A DNA stretch of 64,000 nucleotides from Planctomycetota bacterium. GTDB lineage: Bacteria; Planctomycetota; UBA8742; UBA2392. Positions 33,919 to 43,110 of the stretch are shown one piece after another. The stretch is taken from positions 126,174 to 190,173 of the forward strand of contig JAHBYA010000005.1 in NCBI GenBank assembly GCA_019636195.1, given 5' to 3'. The translations under genes were made by a program, and so were the position numbers. Each line of letters opens with the position of its first letter. Within the stretch, counting starts at the first letter, position 1. The notes beneath the pieces were generated by a model. That model was not told where the DNA came from, searched no databases, and was given only the letters and a program-made list of their open reading frames with translations.

Positions 33919-35079
33919 TCAAAACAGCGGCAGGCCCGTCAGCGCCTTGCCCATGAAGTCGTCCAGGTGGTCCACCGTCGGCGCCATCACCCAGCCGGCG
34001 CGCGCATCCCGAAACAGGCGCTCAATCGGCAGGTGGTGGCTGAAGGCCGCGCCGCCGCAGGCCTTCATGGCAAGGTCCGTCACGTGCGTTGCCGTGTCGA
34101 TGGCGCAGCGGCGGCTTTGCAGCACGCGCAGCGGCGTCATGGCGTCGGGCTTTTCCATTTCGCTGACGGTGTAGCCCAGCAGCGCGCGGCTGCGGTCGGT
34201 GGCCACGGCCATGTCGGCCAGTCTTGCCCGCAGGTTGGGCAGGTCGCGCAGTTTCTGGCCCGTGAAGTCGATGCCCGCGCCCTGCAGGTGGCCGCTGGTC
34301 AGGGCAATGGCCTTGAGGCACAGGCCGTGGCTCATCGCGGATGTACCGACCACAAACCACGGCAGCACGACTTGCAGCATGCCGTCGGCGCCCTTGCCGT
34401 TTTCAGTGATCAGGTCGCCCTTGGGGACTTTGTAGCCCTTGAGTTCAACGGGCGCGCTGTCGTTGCCGCGCAGGCCCACGCCCTTGAAGCCGCCGATGTT
34501 CACGCCCGCGTCGCCCTTGCGCACCAGGTACAGCGTGCTGGCCAGCGGCGACTCGGCGCCCGGCATGCGCGCGCTGGAAACGTAGCTGTCGGCGTTGTGC
34601 GCTGTCGTCACCCAGCTTTTGGTGGCGTCGGTCTTGTAGTCGGCGCCGTCGGCGACCAGGCTGGAACTCGGCGCCCAGAAGTTGCTGCGCGAGCCCTTTT
34701 CAGAAAATGCCAGCGTCGTCAGGTGCTTGCCCGCCGCGGCGGCCTTCAAAATTGCCGCCTTGTCGGCGGGGTTGCCAGCCGCGATCTGCTGCGCCGCGGT
34801 CACGTGCATTACGTAAATCATGGCTGTGCTGGCACATTCCTGGGCCAGTTCTTCGGCGACGGCGGCGAAGGTGCGGGGCGGTTGGGCCGCGCCGCCGAAT
34901 TCGGCGGGTACGCACAGGCCCAGCAGGCCGGCTGCGGCCAGCGCCTCGATGGATTCTTTTGGGTAGCGGCCGTTTGCGTCAACGTCGGCGGCGTGTTTGG
35001 CCAGTACTTCCTTGGCGAGGGCTGCGGCTTTGTCGGCGAATTTCTGCTGCTCGGGGCTGAGCCCGTAGATGTGTGCCAT
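33919..35079 (-). CDS. Acyl-CoA dehydrogenase family protein
   Basis: 386 residues, full family length. The N-terminal helical domain is LSPEQQKFADKAAALAKEVL. The middle beta domain contains LTTLAFSEKGSRSNFWAPSS (FAD/substrate site) and SWVTTAHNADSYV. The C-terminal helical domain ends IERLFRDARAGWVMAPTVDH. These enzymes oxidise acyl-CoA thioesters at C2-C3 with FAD. The substrate chain type cannot be read. The TetR gene on the same strand, 230 bases upstream, may be a fatty-acid-type regulator, though no TetR operator was found ahead of this gene. Confidence 0.88.
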   Translation of the reverse strand: MAHIYGLSPEQQKFADKAAALAKEVLAKHAADVDANGRYPKESIEALAAAGLLGLCVPAEFGGAAQPPRTFAAVAEELAQECASTAMIYVMHVTAAQQIAAGNPADKAAILKAAAAGKHLTTLAFSEKGSRSNFWAPSSSLVADGADYKTDATKSWVTTAHNADSYVSSARMPGAESPLASTLYLVRKGDAGVNIGGFKGVGLRGNDSAPVELKGYKVPKGDLITENGKGADGMLQVVLPWFVVGTSAMSHGLCLKAIALTSGHLQGAGIDFTGQKLRDLPNLRARLADMAVATDRSRALLGYTVSEMEKPDAMTPLRVLQSRRCAIDTATHVTDLAMKACGGAAFSHHLPIERLFRDARAGWVMAPTVDHLDDFMGKALTGLPLF

Positions 35080-35309
35080 GGCTGGTGCTCCTCTGCCGGG
35101 CGCAGAGGCGCGCCGGCGTTATGGTTGATCAAGGTAGGGTCCGTTCCTGCACGAGTCGGCGCGCAGGTGTCAGCGGAACGGCATCCGCGACACGGATTCA
35201 GAAACCCAGCACATGGCGCGGAGCATAGGCGCGGAAGCGTCTGCCATCAAGGAAAGTTTCACTTTGCGGGGTGAAGTGGCGCACGGGTGAAGCGCCCGCA
35301 ACCTGCGCG

Positions 35310-35921
35310 TTACCGTGCCGTGAACAAGGCTTCCAGCATGTCGCGGTAGGCGAAGATCTGCTTGCGGAACAGGCTGGCGTCGTTGTAGGTGCGCGCGAGC
35401 ACGAACGCGCCCTCAAACACGCTGAGGAACATCTGCGCGAGTTGCGCCGGGCTGACCGGCGGCTTGATGTTGTGCTTTTTTACGGCCTGCTTGAGTTTGC
35501 CCTCGATCCATGCGGCCTGCGCGCGAAAGCTGGTCTCGCAGATTTTGCGGGCGTCTTCGCTCCAGAGGTCGCCCTGGTAGCAGTAGCTTGCGAACAGGCA
35601 ACCGGGGTTGGGCTCGCTGGGGGCGACCAGGTCGGCGGTCAGGCTGCAGGCCAGCAGCACCTGTTGCAGGGGGTCGCGCGACAGCTCTTCGACGCGCTTG
35701 ACCATGGCCTCGGTCTGTTGCCGGTCAAGCTCGGCGACGTGGCGCACCAGCGCCAGCGCGAGGTCTTCCTTGGACTTGAAGTGGTAAAAGAACGCGCCCT
35801 TGGTGATGTCGGCGTTGCCGATGACCTGGTCGAGCGAAGTGGCGGCCAGGCCCTTTTCCAGTGCCAGTGCAAAGGCCGAGTCAAGGATGCGGTTGCGCGT
35901 CTGGGTGCCGTCTCTTGCCAT
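35310..35921 (-). CDS. TetR-family transcriptional regulator
   Basis: 203 residues. The N-terminal helix-turn-helix is typical (RNRILDSAFALALEKGLAAT, then SLDQVIGNADITKGAFFYHF). The C-terminal ligand domain has several Cys (ASYCYQGDLW, RKICETSF). It diverges from the sterol-desaturase-like gene across 146 bases. A 14-base near-palindrome ACCAACTAGTCGGT occurs in that gap and again ahead of the TPR gene at 36967, which suggests those two genes are its targets. A degenerate ACCACTTGGT lies 14 bases upstream of its own start and could give autoregulation. Confidence 0.88.
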   Translation of the reverse strand: MARDGTQTRNRILDSAFALALEKGLAATSLDQVIGNADITKGAFFYHFKSKEDLALALVRHVAELDRQQTEAMVKRVEELSRDPLQQVLLACSLTADLVAPSEPNPGCLFASYCYQGDLWSEDARKICETSFRAQAAWIEGKLKQAVKKHNIKPPVSPAQLAQMFLSVFEGAFVLARTYNDASLFRKQIFAYRDMLEALFTAR

Positions 35922-36033
35922 GGCCGCATGCTATACCACTTGGTTTGTTTGGTCAACCCGTCAGTAGTGGCTGGGTCAGGCGAGATTTAGGCATCTTTTA
36001 GGAAGCGAGTCTCCCGGTCGCGCGATATACAGT

Positions 36034-36047
36034 ACCAACTAGTCGGT
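36034..36047. promoter_or_regulatory. Likely TetR operator, copy 1
   Basis: ACCAACTAGTCGGT, an imperfect palindrome within the longer matching context ACAGTACCAACTAGTCGGTA. It lies 20 bases before the start codon of the sterol-desaturase-like gene. Confidence 0.65.
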
Positions 36048-36067
36048 ATAACTAAAGGAGACTTGCC

Positions 36068-36838
36068 ATGCTGGAACTGCTGATCGTGTTCGGGCCCCTG
36101 CTGCTGGTGCCCTTCTTCTTCGCGCTTGACCTGCTGCACCGCGCCAGGGACTACTACCGACCGCGCTGGTGGCGCACGCGGGCAACCGCAGTCACAACCC
36201 TTGCCATCGCCGTCAGTGTCGGCACCGGGATGTTGTGGGAGAGTGTGCTCGACTTTCCGTCCGTGTTTGACCTTTCCGGTTGGGGTGTCCTTGGCGGCGC
36301 CACAGCCGGGGCGCTGGTGTACCTTGTGGCGGCCTACTGGATGCACCGGGCATCACACTCATTCAAGCCGTGGTGGCTGGTCGGGCACCAGATGCACCAC
36401 GCGCCGGAGAGCCTTGATGCATTCGGCGCGTTGTATGTCTCGCCCTTTGACATGGCGCTGTACACAAGCGTGAACGTGCTGGTGTTCTACCCCCTGCTCG
36501 GGATCAGCCCGGGTGCGGGGGCGCTGGCGGCGGCGGTTTTGATGTTCCTGTCCATTTTTCCGCACGCGAACATCCGCACGCCGCGCTGGCTGGGCTACCT
36601 TGTCCAGCGCCCGGAAAGCCACAGCCTGCACCACGCGCGGGGGCTGCATCGCTTCAACTATTCGGACCTGCCGCTGCTGGACATGCTGTTCGGGACATTC
36701 CGCAACCCCAAGGAGTTCGTGCCCAGGGTTGGCTTCTACGACGGCGCCAGTGCGCGCATCGGTGACATGCTGCTGGCCCGCGACGTAAGCAAGCCGCCCA
36801 CGGATTTGCACGAATCGCCCGTTGCGCAGGTTGCATAG
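36068..36838 (+). CDS. Sterol desaturase / fatty acid hydroxylase family membrane protein
   Basis: 256 residues with AAAGGAG seven bases before ATG 36068. Four membrane segments are visible. The eight-His di-iron motif of the family is present: HRASH, HQMHH, and later HSLHHARGLHRFNY. These integral-membrane enzymes use oxygen to hydroxylate or desaturate lipids, so a lipid-modifying role is likely. A TetR-type operator lies in its leader and a terminator follows. The sequence gives no direct clue to the lipid substrate. Confidence 0.87.
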   Translation: MLELLIVFGPLLLVPFFFALDLLHRARDYYRPRWWRTRATAVTTLAIAVSVGTGMLWESVLDFPSVFDLSGWGVLGGATAGALVYLVAAYWMHRASHSFKPWWLVGHQMHHAPESLDAFGALYVSPFDMALYTSVNVLVFYPLLGISPGAGALAAAVLMFLSIFPHANIRTPRWLGYLVQRPESHSLHHARGLHRFNYSDLPLLDMLFGTFRNPKEFVPRVGFYDGASARIGDMLLARDVSKPPTDLHESPVAQVA

Positions 36839-36852
36839 CGTCCGGCTGCAAC

Positions 36853-36890
36853 GCGCCGGGCCCGCACCCCCGGGCCCGGCGCAGTTTTTT
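36853..36890 (+). terminator. Rho-independent terminator
   Basis: GCGCCGGGCCCG-CACCCC-CGGGCCCGGCGC followed by AGTTTTTT, after the sterol-desaturase-like gene. Confidence 0.85.
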
Positions 36891-36924
36891 CGGAAAGTGC
36901 TTGCGGCGGGACGTTTCATACTGT

Positions 36925-36938
36925 ACCAACTAGTCGGT
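36925..36938. promoter_or_regulatory. Likely TetR operator, copy 2
   Basis: ACCAACTAGTCGGT, identical over 14 bases to the site at 36034, again with T-A-C-x-G-T before it and a TA-rich flank after. It lies 29 bases before the start codon of the next gene. Confidence 0.65.
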
Positions 36939-36966
36939 TTAGCAACGCAACCGAAGCGGAGACGCC

Positions 36967-38280
36967 ATGAAACTTGACCGACGTGACACACCCGTCAGCC
37001 ACGCTACCGACGCAGCACTGGAGGCCTACGAGACCGCACTGCAACAGTTGCAGGCCTACCGCGGTGACCCGCTGGCCACCATCGACGCCGCGCTGGCACA
37101 GCACCCCGACTTCCTGATGGGCCACCTGTTCAAGGCCGGCGCGCTGATGACCGCCGCCGAGAACCGCTTTACCGCCATGGCCCGCCAGAGCCTCAACGAC
37201 GCGGCAAAGCTCAAGGGCAACGACCGCGAAGAGCGCCTGCGCAACGGCATTGAGCTGCTGGTGCAGGGCCACTACCACCGCGGCGGCCAGGCGCTGGACG
37301 ACCTGCTGGCCGATTACCCCCGCGACGCCCTGGCCCTGCAAATCGGCCACCTGTTTGACTTCGTGCGCGGCAACGCCCTGACCCTGCGCGACCGCGTGAC
37401 GCGCGTGCTCCCGCACTGGACGCCCGCCGTGCCCGGCTACGGCTACGTCAAGGGCATGCACGCCTTCGGCCTTGAAGAGTGCAACCAGTACCAACAAGCC
37501 GAGCAGGCGGCGCGCGTCGCCCTCAGCTTTGACCCCCGTGACGGCTGGGCGGCGCATGCCATCGCGCACTGCATGGAAATGCAGGGGCGCATCGACGACG
37601 GCATCGCGTGGATGGAAACTTCAAGCCGCGACTGGCAGGAGACCGGCATCCTCGCCATCCACAACTGGTGGCACCTGGGGCTGTTCCACCTTGACCGCGG
37701 CAACCTTGACCGCGTGCTGAAGCTGTACGACACCGTCATTTTCAGCCAACCCAGCGACATGCTGCTGGTGCTGGTGGATGCGACCTCCATGTTGTGGCGC
37801 CTGCACGTGCTGGGCCACGACACCGGCAACCGCATGCAGGCGCTGGCCGACATCTGGCAGGCGCGCATGGACGAAGAACACGGCTTCTGGGCGTTCAACG
37901 ACGTGCACGCGATGATGGCCTACGCCGCCACCGGCCGCGAAGCGCAGGCCCAGCAGGTGATGCGCTGGCTTGAACAGGCGGCCAGGGGCGACAACACCAA
38001 CGCCGGGATGGTGCGCGAAGTCGGCATGCCGGTGGCCAAGGGGCTGCTGGCCTACGGCCGCCAGGACTGGCAGGGTGCGATCGACAACCTTGCCCCAGTG
38101 CGCGAGATCAGCAACCGCTTCGGCGGCAGCCACGCTCAGCGCGATGTGCTTAGCCTTACGCTGATCAAGGCGGCGGTCAACGCCGGCCGGCACAACCTTG
38201 CGCGCCACGTGCTGGCTGAGCGCACAGCCGGCAAGCCCGAAAGCGCGCTTGGCTGGACAATGCTGGCGCAGGTTGAATAG
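36967..38280 (+). CDS. TTC38-like tetratricopeptide-repeat protein
   Basis: 437 residues without a signal peptide. The sequence follows the TTC38 family: GHLFKAGALMTAAENR, HYHRGGQALDDLLADYPRDA, VLPHWTPAVPGYGYVKGMHA, DPRDGWAAHAIAHCMEMQGR, and SRDWQETGILAIHNWWHLGL. The His-rich HNWWH is a family hallmark. No activity is established for bacterial members. The promoter carries the same operator as the sterol-desaturase-like gene, so the two are likely controlled together. A terminator follows. Confidence 0.85.
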   Translation: MKLDRRDTPVSHATDAALEAYETALQQLQAYRGDPLATIDAALAQHPDFLMGHLFKAGALMTAAENRFTAMARQSLNDAAKLKGNDREERLRNGIELLVQGHYHRGGQALDDLLADYPRDALALQIGHLFDFVRGNALTLRDRVTRVLPHWTPAVPGYGYVKGMHAFGLEECNQYQQAEQAARVALSFDPRDGWAAHAIAHCMEMQGRIDDGIAWMETSSRDWQETGILAIHNWWHLGLFHLDRGNLDRVLKLYDTVIFSQPSDMLLVLVDATSMLWRLHVLGHDTGNRMQALADIWQARMDEEHGFWAFNDVHAMMAYAATGREAQAQQVMRWLEQAARGDNTNAGMVREVGMPVAKGLLAYGRQDWQGAIDNLAPVREISNRFGGSHAQRDVLSLTLIKAAVNAGRHNLARHVLAERTAGKPESALGWTMLAQVE

Positions 38281-38295
38281 CGACAAAGAGCAACA

Positions 38296-38338
38296 TCCGG
38301 GCCGCGTCCGAAAGGGGCCGCGGCCCGGGTACTTTTTT
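38296..38338 (+). terminator. Rho-independent terminator
   Basis: CCGGGCCGCG ... CGCGGCCCGG followed by GTACTTTTTTC, after the TTC38-like gene. Confidence 0.8.
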
Positions 38339-38398
38339 CGTGAAAAGTTGCCGGGTTGTGCGTGAAGGGTGTGCCCCTGTCCCCTGAAAGGCGAGCCC

Positions 38399-40033
38399 AT
38401 GCGCCCCGCACCATTGATTTGCATCGCGTTCTGCGGCCTGTTTTCGCTGCTGGCTTTGGCGTGTGACAACAAAGATGAAGGCGGTGGCGGCAGCGGGGGC
38501 GGCAGCGGGGGCGGGGGCGGCGGGGGCGGTGGCGCGCTTGCAATCGACACAGCCACATTGCCCGGCGCAACAATCGGCCAGCCGTACAGCGTGCAGCTTC
38601 AGGCCAGCGGCGGCACGGGCACATACTCGTGGGTCATCACGCAGGGTGTGCCGGCCAGCGGGCTGTCGTTCACAGCGAACGGCCTGCTTTCGGGCACGCC
38701 CGTTGTAACCGGAAACTGGCCGGTGCGGCTTGAGGTCAGCGACGGTGTGGACACAGTTTCGCGCGCGTACACGCTGATTGTCGCGGGCGTGGCCGGCAAC
38801 GCGGTGCTTGAGCAGCAGTTGCGGCAACTGATCGCCGCCGAGAACATCCAGGCCCTGAACCCGCCGCCGCAACAACCGCCGGCTGCGCACGTGAACCTGG
38901 GGCGCCTGCTGTTCTTCGACAAGGAACTCAGCGGCCACCGCGACGTGGCCTGCGCCACCTGCCACCACCCGGCGCTGGGCAACGGCGACCGGCTGAACCT
39001 CAGCATCGGCGTGGGCGGCACCGGCGGCCTTGGCCCCGGGCGCGACCACCCGGCCAAGGTGTTCATCGCGCGCAACGCCCAGCCGGTGTTCAATGTCGCG
39101 CAGATCCCCGAGCTGTTCTGGGACAAGCGCGTGGGCGTGCCGCCGCCGCAGCCGGGCCAGCCGCCGGGGCCGACGCAGACGCCCGAGGGGCCGACCAACT
39201 TGCCGCCGCTCGCGGCGCAGGCGCTGTTTCCGATGGTGGACGTGCGCGAGATGCGCGGCAGCGGCCACGCGCTGGACGGGCTGAACAACGCCGACTACCG
39301 GCAGGCGCTGGTCACGCGGCTGGCACAGTTCCCGGCATACGTCAACCAGTTCAACACCGCGTTTCCCGCGGGCGGGCTTACCGTCGATAACATGGCGCGG
39401 GCGATTGCGGCGTGGCAGGCCAGCCAGAGTTTCAGCAACACGGCGTGGGACCGCTACCTGCGCGGCGACAGCAACGCGATGTCCGACCCGCAAAAGCGCG
39501 GCGCGCAGCTGTTCTTCGGGCGCGCGAACTGCGACGGCTGCCACAGCGGGCCGCAACTCAGCAACTTCAGCACGCACAACCTGGGCATCCCGCAATTCGG
39601 GCCGGGGCAGGGCAACGGAACTTCCGGCCGCGAGGACTTCGGCTTTGAAAACGTGACGGGCAACGCCGCCAACCGCTACCAGTTTCGGGTTCCGCCGCTG
39701 CGCAATGTCGCGTTCACGGGCCCGTACATGCACAACGGCGCGTTCGAGACACTGGATGAAGTGCTGCAACACTACCGCGACAAAGCCGCCAGCAGCGCGG
39801 CCTACACCGGCGCCAACATGACGCAGGCGAGCGACCTTGCGCCCACGCTGCTGCCGGTCAACAACGTGACGCAGAGCTTGAGCCCGGTGTTTTTGAACGT
39901 GCCGGGCAACCTGACGCCGCAGGAGCTGGCGGACATCAAGGCGTTTCTGCACGCGCTGACCGACCCCAACGCGATCAACCGCACCCAGGAGATTCCGCAA
40001 AGCGTGCCCAGCGGCCTGCCCGTTGACCGTTGA
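38399..40033 (+). CDS. Di-haem cytochrome c peroxidase (MauG family) lipoprotein with Ig-like domain
   Basis: 544 residues. A signal with lipobox (LFSLLALAC) is followed by a Gly/Ser linker (GGGGSGGGSGGGGGGGGG), then a putative Ig-like domain (LPGATIGQPYSVQLQASGGT...GLLSGTPVVTGNW). The di-haem peroxidase core starts near residue 140, with the first haem site CATCHH at ~185 and the second CDGCHSG at ~378, and FTGPYMHNGAFETLDEV near the end. The enzyme would reduce peroxide or oxidise a protein partner at the cell surface. The lipid anchor and Ig spacer are unusual additions to the simple family layout. Confidence 0.87.
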   Translation: MRPAPLICIAFCGLFSLLALACDNKDEGGGGSGGGSGGGGGGGGGALAIDTATLPGATIGQPYSVQLQASGGTGTYSWVITQGVPASGLSFTANGLLSGTPVVTGNWPVRLEVSDGVDTVSRAYTLIVAGVAGNAVLEQQLRQLIAAENIQALNPPPQQPPAAHVNLGRLLFFDKELSGHRDVACATCHHPALGNGDRLNLSIGVGGTGGLGPGRDHPAKVFIARNAQPVFNVAQIPELFWDKRVGVPPPQPGQPPGPTQTPEGPTNLPPLAAQALFPMVDVREMRGSGHALDGLNNADYRQALVTRLAQFPAYVNQFNTAFPAGGLTVDNMARAIAAWQASQSFSNTAWDRYLRGDSNAMSDPQKRGAQLFFGRANCDGCHSGPQLSNFSTHNLGIPQFGPGQGNGTSGREDFGFENVTGNAANRYQFRVPPLRNVAFTGPYMHNGAFETLDEVLQHYRDKAASSAAYTGANMTQASDLAPTLLPVNNVTQSLSPVFLNVPGNLTPQELADIKAFLHALTDPNAINRTQEIPQSVPSGLPVDR

Positions 40034-40058
40034 AGACCGGCAGCATTCACGACTCGCG

Positions 40059-40175
40059 CATGGCGTTCCAGGTCCGGGCATCGCCGGGACGGCGATGCGA
40101 ACGCCATCGGCCGGAGGCCGATGCTACGGCAAAGCATCCGCGCCGTAGCATTGCCGTTCTCGCTGACGGCGAGAA
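40059..40175. repeat. Palindromic repeat element
   Basis: Contains CATCGCCG-GGA-CGGCGATG followed by CATCGGCC-GGA-GGCCGATG, then a partly inverted second half (CCGTAGCATTGCCG and CTCGC...GCGAG). The first ~60 bases are nearly identical to both units at 43108-43309. It fills the gap between the peroxidase gene and the end of the next gene. Confidence 0.8.
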
Positions 40176-40189
40176 AAACCCCGTCCCGG

Positions 40190-41563
40190 CTATCGTGCGC
40201 CGTGCATTCTGCGGCGGCGCCTCAACGCCAGCAGCAGCGCAAGGGGCAGGATTCCCGTGCCTGACCCGGTGACGCAACCGCCGCCGCCATTGCCGCTGCT
40301 GCCGCCGCCAAGGCCCGTGCCGCCGCTGCCCACAGCCGCCACGTGAATCGTAAAGCTGCGCGCATCGGTTGATGCCAGCGCGTCCGTCACACGCACACTG
40401 AAGCCGTAGTCGCCCGCCGTGCCGGTTACGCCTGAAAGCGCGCCCGTGGCCGTATCCAGCGTCAGGCCCGGCGGCAGGGCGCCGGTATCAATGCTCCAGG
40501 CGTAGGGCTGCTGCCCGCCGCTTGCGGTAAACGTGACCCCCGTCCACGGCGCCCCCGCGAGGCCGTTGGCCAGCGCGCCCGCGTTAGGGGCGGCGAATGC
40601 CAGGGGCGCCGTGTGCACGGTGATTGAAAAGGGCTTGCTGTCGCTGTTGGCGGCGCTGTCGGTCACCTGCACCGTAAAGTTGTAATTGCCCGCCGTCGGC
40701 GAAGCCGCCGAAAGCACACCCGCCGCCGACATCGCAAAGCCCGCGGGCAGGCCCACCGCCGACCACGTGCGCGCGCCCACGCCGTGAATCGCCGTAAACG
40801 TGTGGCTATAGGGCTGGCCCGCGTTGGCGTCGGGCAATGACAGCGTGGTAATCGTGATCTGGCTTGCGTCGGGCGTAAACCGGATAAAGCGCCCGGCGGG
40901 GTAGGTCGCGACCTGCCCGGCGCTGCTCACAAAGTAGGGCATGTCGGCGCCGGCGATGATGGTGCTGCCGTGGTCGCAGATGCTGACGCTGTAGTCGCGC
41001 GGCTGGACGCATTCGCAGATCAGGATGACCTGGCCGGGCGGGGCGGTTGGGTCGCCGTAATTGAACTCAATGATGCCGGTGGCTTGATCGAGCATGGCCT
41101 TCATGCGCAGTGCGCTGGGGTCCCAGATCGTGGTGCTGGGGTTGGGGTCCGTTTCAAGGTAGCGCCACTCGACGGTCAGCACGCCGGCTGTGAAGTCCCA
41201 GGCAATGCGGTCGGCGTCGGGCACCGCCAGGCCGGTGCCGGTTTTGGCGTTGGTCCAGAAGGGCGCGATGGTCGGGCCGGGCCAGTTGGTGGAATGGCAG
41301 GGAATGTTGCTGGTGACGCTGCCCGCGCCGCCCAGAATCATGAAGCCGTTGTCGCACACCTTGAAGCTGGTGTACATGCGCCCGAAGTACGGAAAGGCAA
41401 AGCCCGTGGGGCTGATCTCGGCGGAAATCGCCTCGTCGCCCAGGGTCAGCGCCGTGCCGCCGGAAAGGTCGCTGTAGGTGCGGCTGCCGGCGCTTACGGC
41501 ATAGGCCTGCGCGGCAAGGTGTCCAGCCAGCAGGGCAAGCGTGCATAGAATCAGGGTTCGCAT
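40190..41563 (-). CDS. Secreted Ig-like repeat protein with C-terminal GGGGC-helix-Arg sorting signal
   Basis: 457 residues from ATG 41563; upstream in-frame codons are non-native. A signal peptide (MRTLILCTLALLAGHLAAQA) is followed by a beta-rich domain of ~240 residues (FAFPYFGRMYTSFKVCDNGF ... ATGIIEFNYGDPTAPPG). Two Ig-like units follow (LPDANAGQPYSHTFTAIHGV and LPPGLTLDTATGALSGVTGT). The tail is GGGSSGNGGGGC, a hydrophobic helix (TGILPLALLLAL) and RRRRR, matching the gene at 24583. A surface-anchored or released protein is likely. The function is unknown. Confidence 0.75.
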   Translation of the reverse strand: MRTLILCTLALLAGHLAAQAYAVSAGSRTYSDLSGGTALTLGDEAISAEISPTGFAFPYFGRMYTSFKVCDNGFMILGGAGSVTSNIPCHSTNWPGPTIAPFWTNAKTGTGLAVPDADRIAWDFTAGVLTVEWRYLETDPNPSTTIWDPSALRMKAMLDQATGIIEFNYGDPTAPPGQVILICECVQPRDYSVSICDHGSTIIAGADMPYFVSSAGQVATYPAGRFIRFTPDASQITITTLSLPDANAGQPYSHTFTAIHGVGARTWSAVGLPAGFAMSAAGVLSAASPTAGNYNFTVQVTDSAANSDSKPFSITVHTAPLAFAAPNAGALANGLAGAPWTGVTFTASGGQQPYAWSIDTGALPPGLTLDTATGALSGVTGTAGDYGFSVRVTDALASTDARSFTIHVAAVGSGGTGLGGGSSGNGGGGCVTGSGTGILPLALLLALRRRRRMHGAR

Positions 41564-41655
41564 GTTCGGCCTCCGCGCAACATCGTACCGTTTTCGATTG
41601 CCATGGCGAACTTTGGCGGCAAACTGTCTTACAGAAACGTAAGGGTGATCCCGCC

Positions 41656-43110
41656 ATGCCGAAACCGGATGCACTGGCTGAAAGGCTGCGCGTCGTGCTG
41701 CGCGACCGCAGCCAGGCCGAAGTCGCCCGTCGCACCGGCAACACCGGCGCCAGCGTCAACCGCTGGCTGGCCGGCACGCGCATGCCCGCCGACTTTCTGG
41801 AAGCGCTGGTGCGCGAGTTCGGCGTCAATCCCGTGTGGCTGCTGACCGGCAAGGGCGCTACATACACGGCTGATATTGCCGTCACCGGCGAGCAGCTTGC
41901 CGGCAACCTGCTGGAACTGGTGGAGGCGATGGGCACCGTCGCGAAACTGCGCCTTGGCGCCGTTAGCGGCAAAGCCGGCGGCCGTGTTTTGCGCGAGCTT
42001 GCCGACGCCAGCAACCGCTACGAGCAACTGCGCGAAAACCTGCACAAGCACAGCAAGCCGGTGCTTGAGCGCGTGCTGGCCGACCTGCAAGCCAAGATGG
42101 CCCGCCGCGACACCGACCAGGCGCAGGGGCTGATCAAAACCGCCGAGGAAGTCGCCCGCTTCTGCGAAGACACAGCCATGCGCGTTTCGCTGGACAGCTT
42201 CAAGGCCGAGTACGCTTACCTTACCGGCCGCCGCGAAGACGCCCTTGCCATGCAGGAAGAAGTGGTGATGCGCATGCTGCTTTCGCACGGCGTGCGCGAC
42301 GAGGGCACCTACCTGCAGGTGTTCAATCTCGCCAGCGCGCTGCTGGACCGGCGCCGCCTGCACGACGCCCGCCGCGTGACCGGCGCCGCGCTGGCGCTGG
42401 CCGAAGACGCCGAGCCGCGCTGGCGCGCGCTGCCCCTGCTGCGCTGCATGCTGGGCCTGCTGTGCCTTGAACTGGGCGAGCTTGACCGCGCCATTGGCCT
42501 GCTGCACCGCGGTCTGGCGCAACTGCCCGATGTTGACCCGCCCGTGCACGCCGACACCATTCACTTCCAGCGCAGCCACCTTGAGCGCGCGCAACTGCTG
42601 TCCGGAGCGCTGAGCCTGCCGGAGCTGCTGGCCCGGCGCGACTATCACCCGTGGTCGTTCTACAGCGCGACGTTGCAGGCCCTGTGGCTGGAAGATCCCG
42701 CGCACCTTGAAACCCTGCGCCCGCAGCTTGTGCCGCGCGACGACATCAGCGACCCCACCGCGCGCATGGTGTACGGCGCCGCGTTGCGGCTGGGCCGCGG
42801 CAAGGGCGCATGGCGCGACTTTGAGCGCCTGTGCAGGCAGGCAATCACGGCCGACCCCGCGCCATTTCAGCACTTTGCGGCGCTGGCGTTGCAGGCCCAG
42901 CTTGCGTTGGCGGCGCGCACGCGCGGCGAGGCCCTTGAACTGGCGCGGCAGGCGCAGCAACAGCTTGAGGCGCTGGGCCCCCGCATTACGCCCGCCCTTG
43001 AAGTGCGGGCGATTCACCATCGCACGCTGCTGCGGCTGGGCGAACCCGGCGGCGACTTCATGCAAAGCCACATGCGGGCGGGCTACCTGTGGCTTCGCAA
43101 ACCGCAGTAG
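41656..43110 (+). CDS. XRE-type DNA-binding protein with TPR-like C-terminal region
   Basis: 484 residues. Residues ~1-55 form a Cro/C1-type helix-turn-helix (ALAERLRVVLRDRSQAEVAR...NTGASVNRWLAGTRMP...FGVNPVWLLTGKGA). The rest is helical TPR-like repeats (ALAMQEEVVMRML, ALALAEDAEPRWRALPLLRC), as in regulators that sense peptides or protein partners. Targets are unknown. It diverges from the Ig-like gene, 92 bases away. Its TAG stop is the first three bases of the palindromic repeat unit TAGCATTGGCG. Confidence 0.8.
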   Translation: MPKPDALAERLRVVLRDRSQAEVARRTGNTGASVNRWLAGTRMPADFLEALVREFGVNPVWLLTGKGATYTADIAVTGEQLAGNLLELVEAMGTVAKLRLGAVSGKAGGRVLRELADASNRYEQLRENLHKHSKPVLERVLADLQAKMARRDTDQAQGLIKTAEEVARFCEDTAMRVSLDSFKAEYAYLTGRREDALAMQEEVVMRMLLSHGVRDEGTYLQVFNLASALLDRRRLHDARRVTGAALALAEDAEPRWRALPLLRCMLGLLCLELGELDRAIGLLHRGLAQLPDVDPPVHADTIHFQRSHLERAQLLSGALSLPELLARRDYHPWSFYSATLQALWLEDPAHLETLRPQLVPRDDISDPTARMVYGAALRLGRGKGAWRDFERLCRQAITADPAPFQHFAALALQAQLALAARTRGEALELARQAQQQLEALGPRITPALEVRAIHHRTLLRLGEPGGDFMQSHMRAGYLWLRKPQ

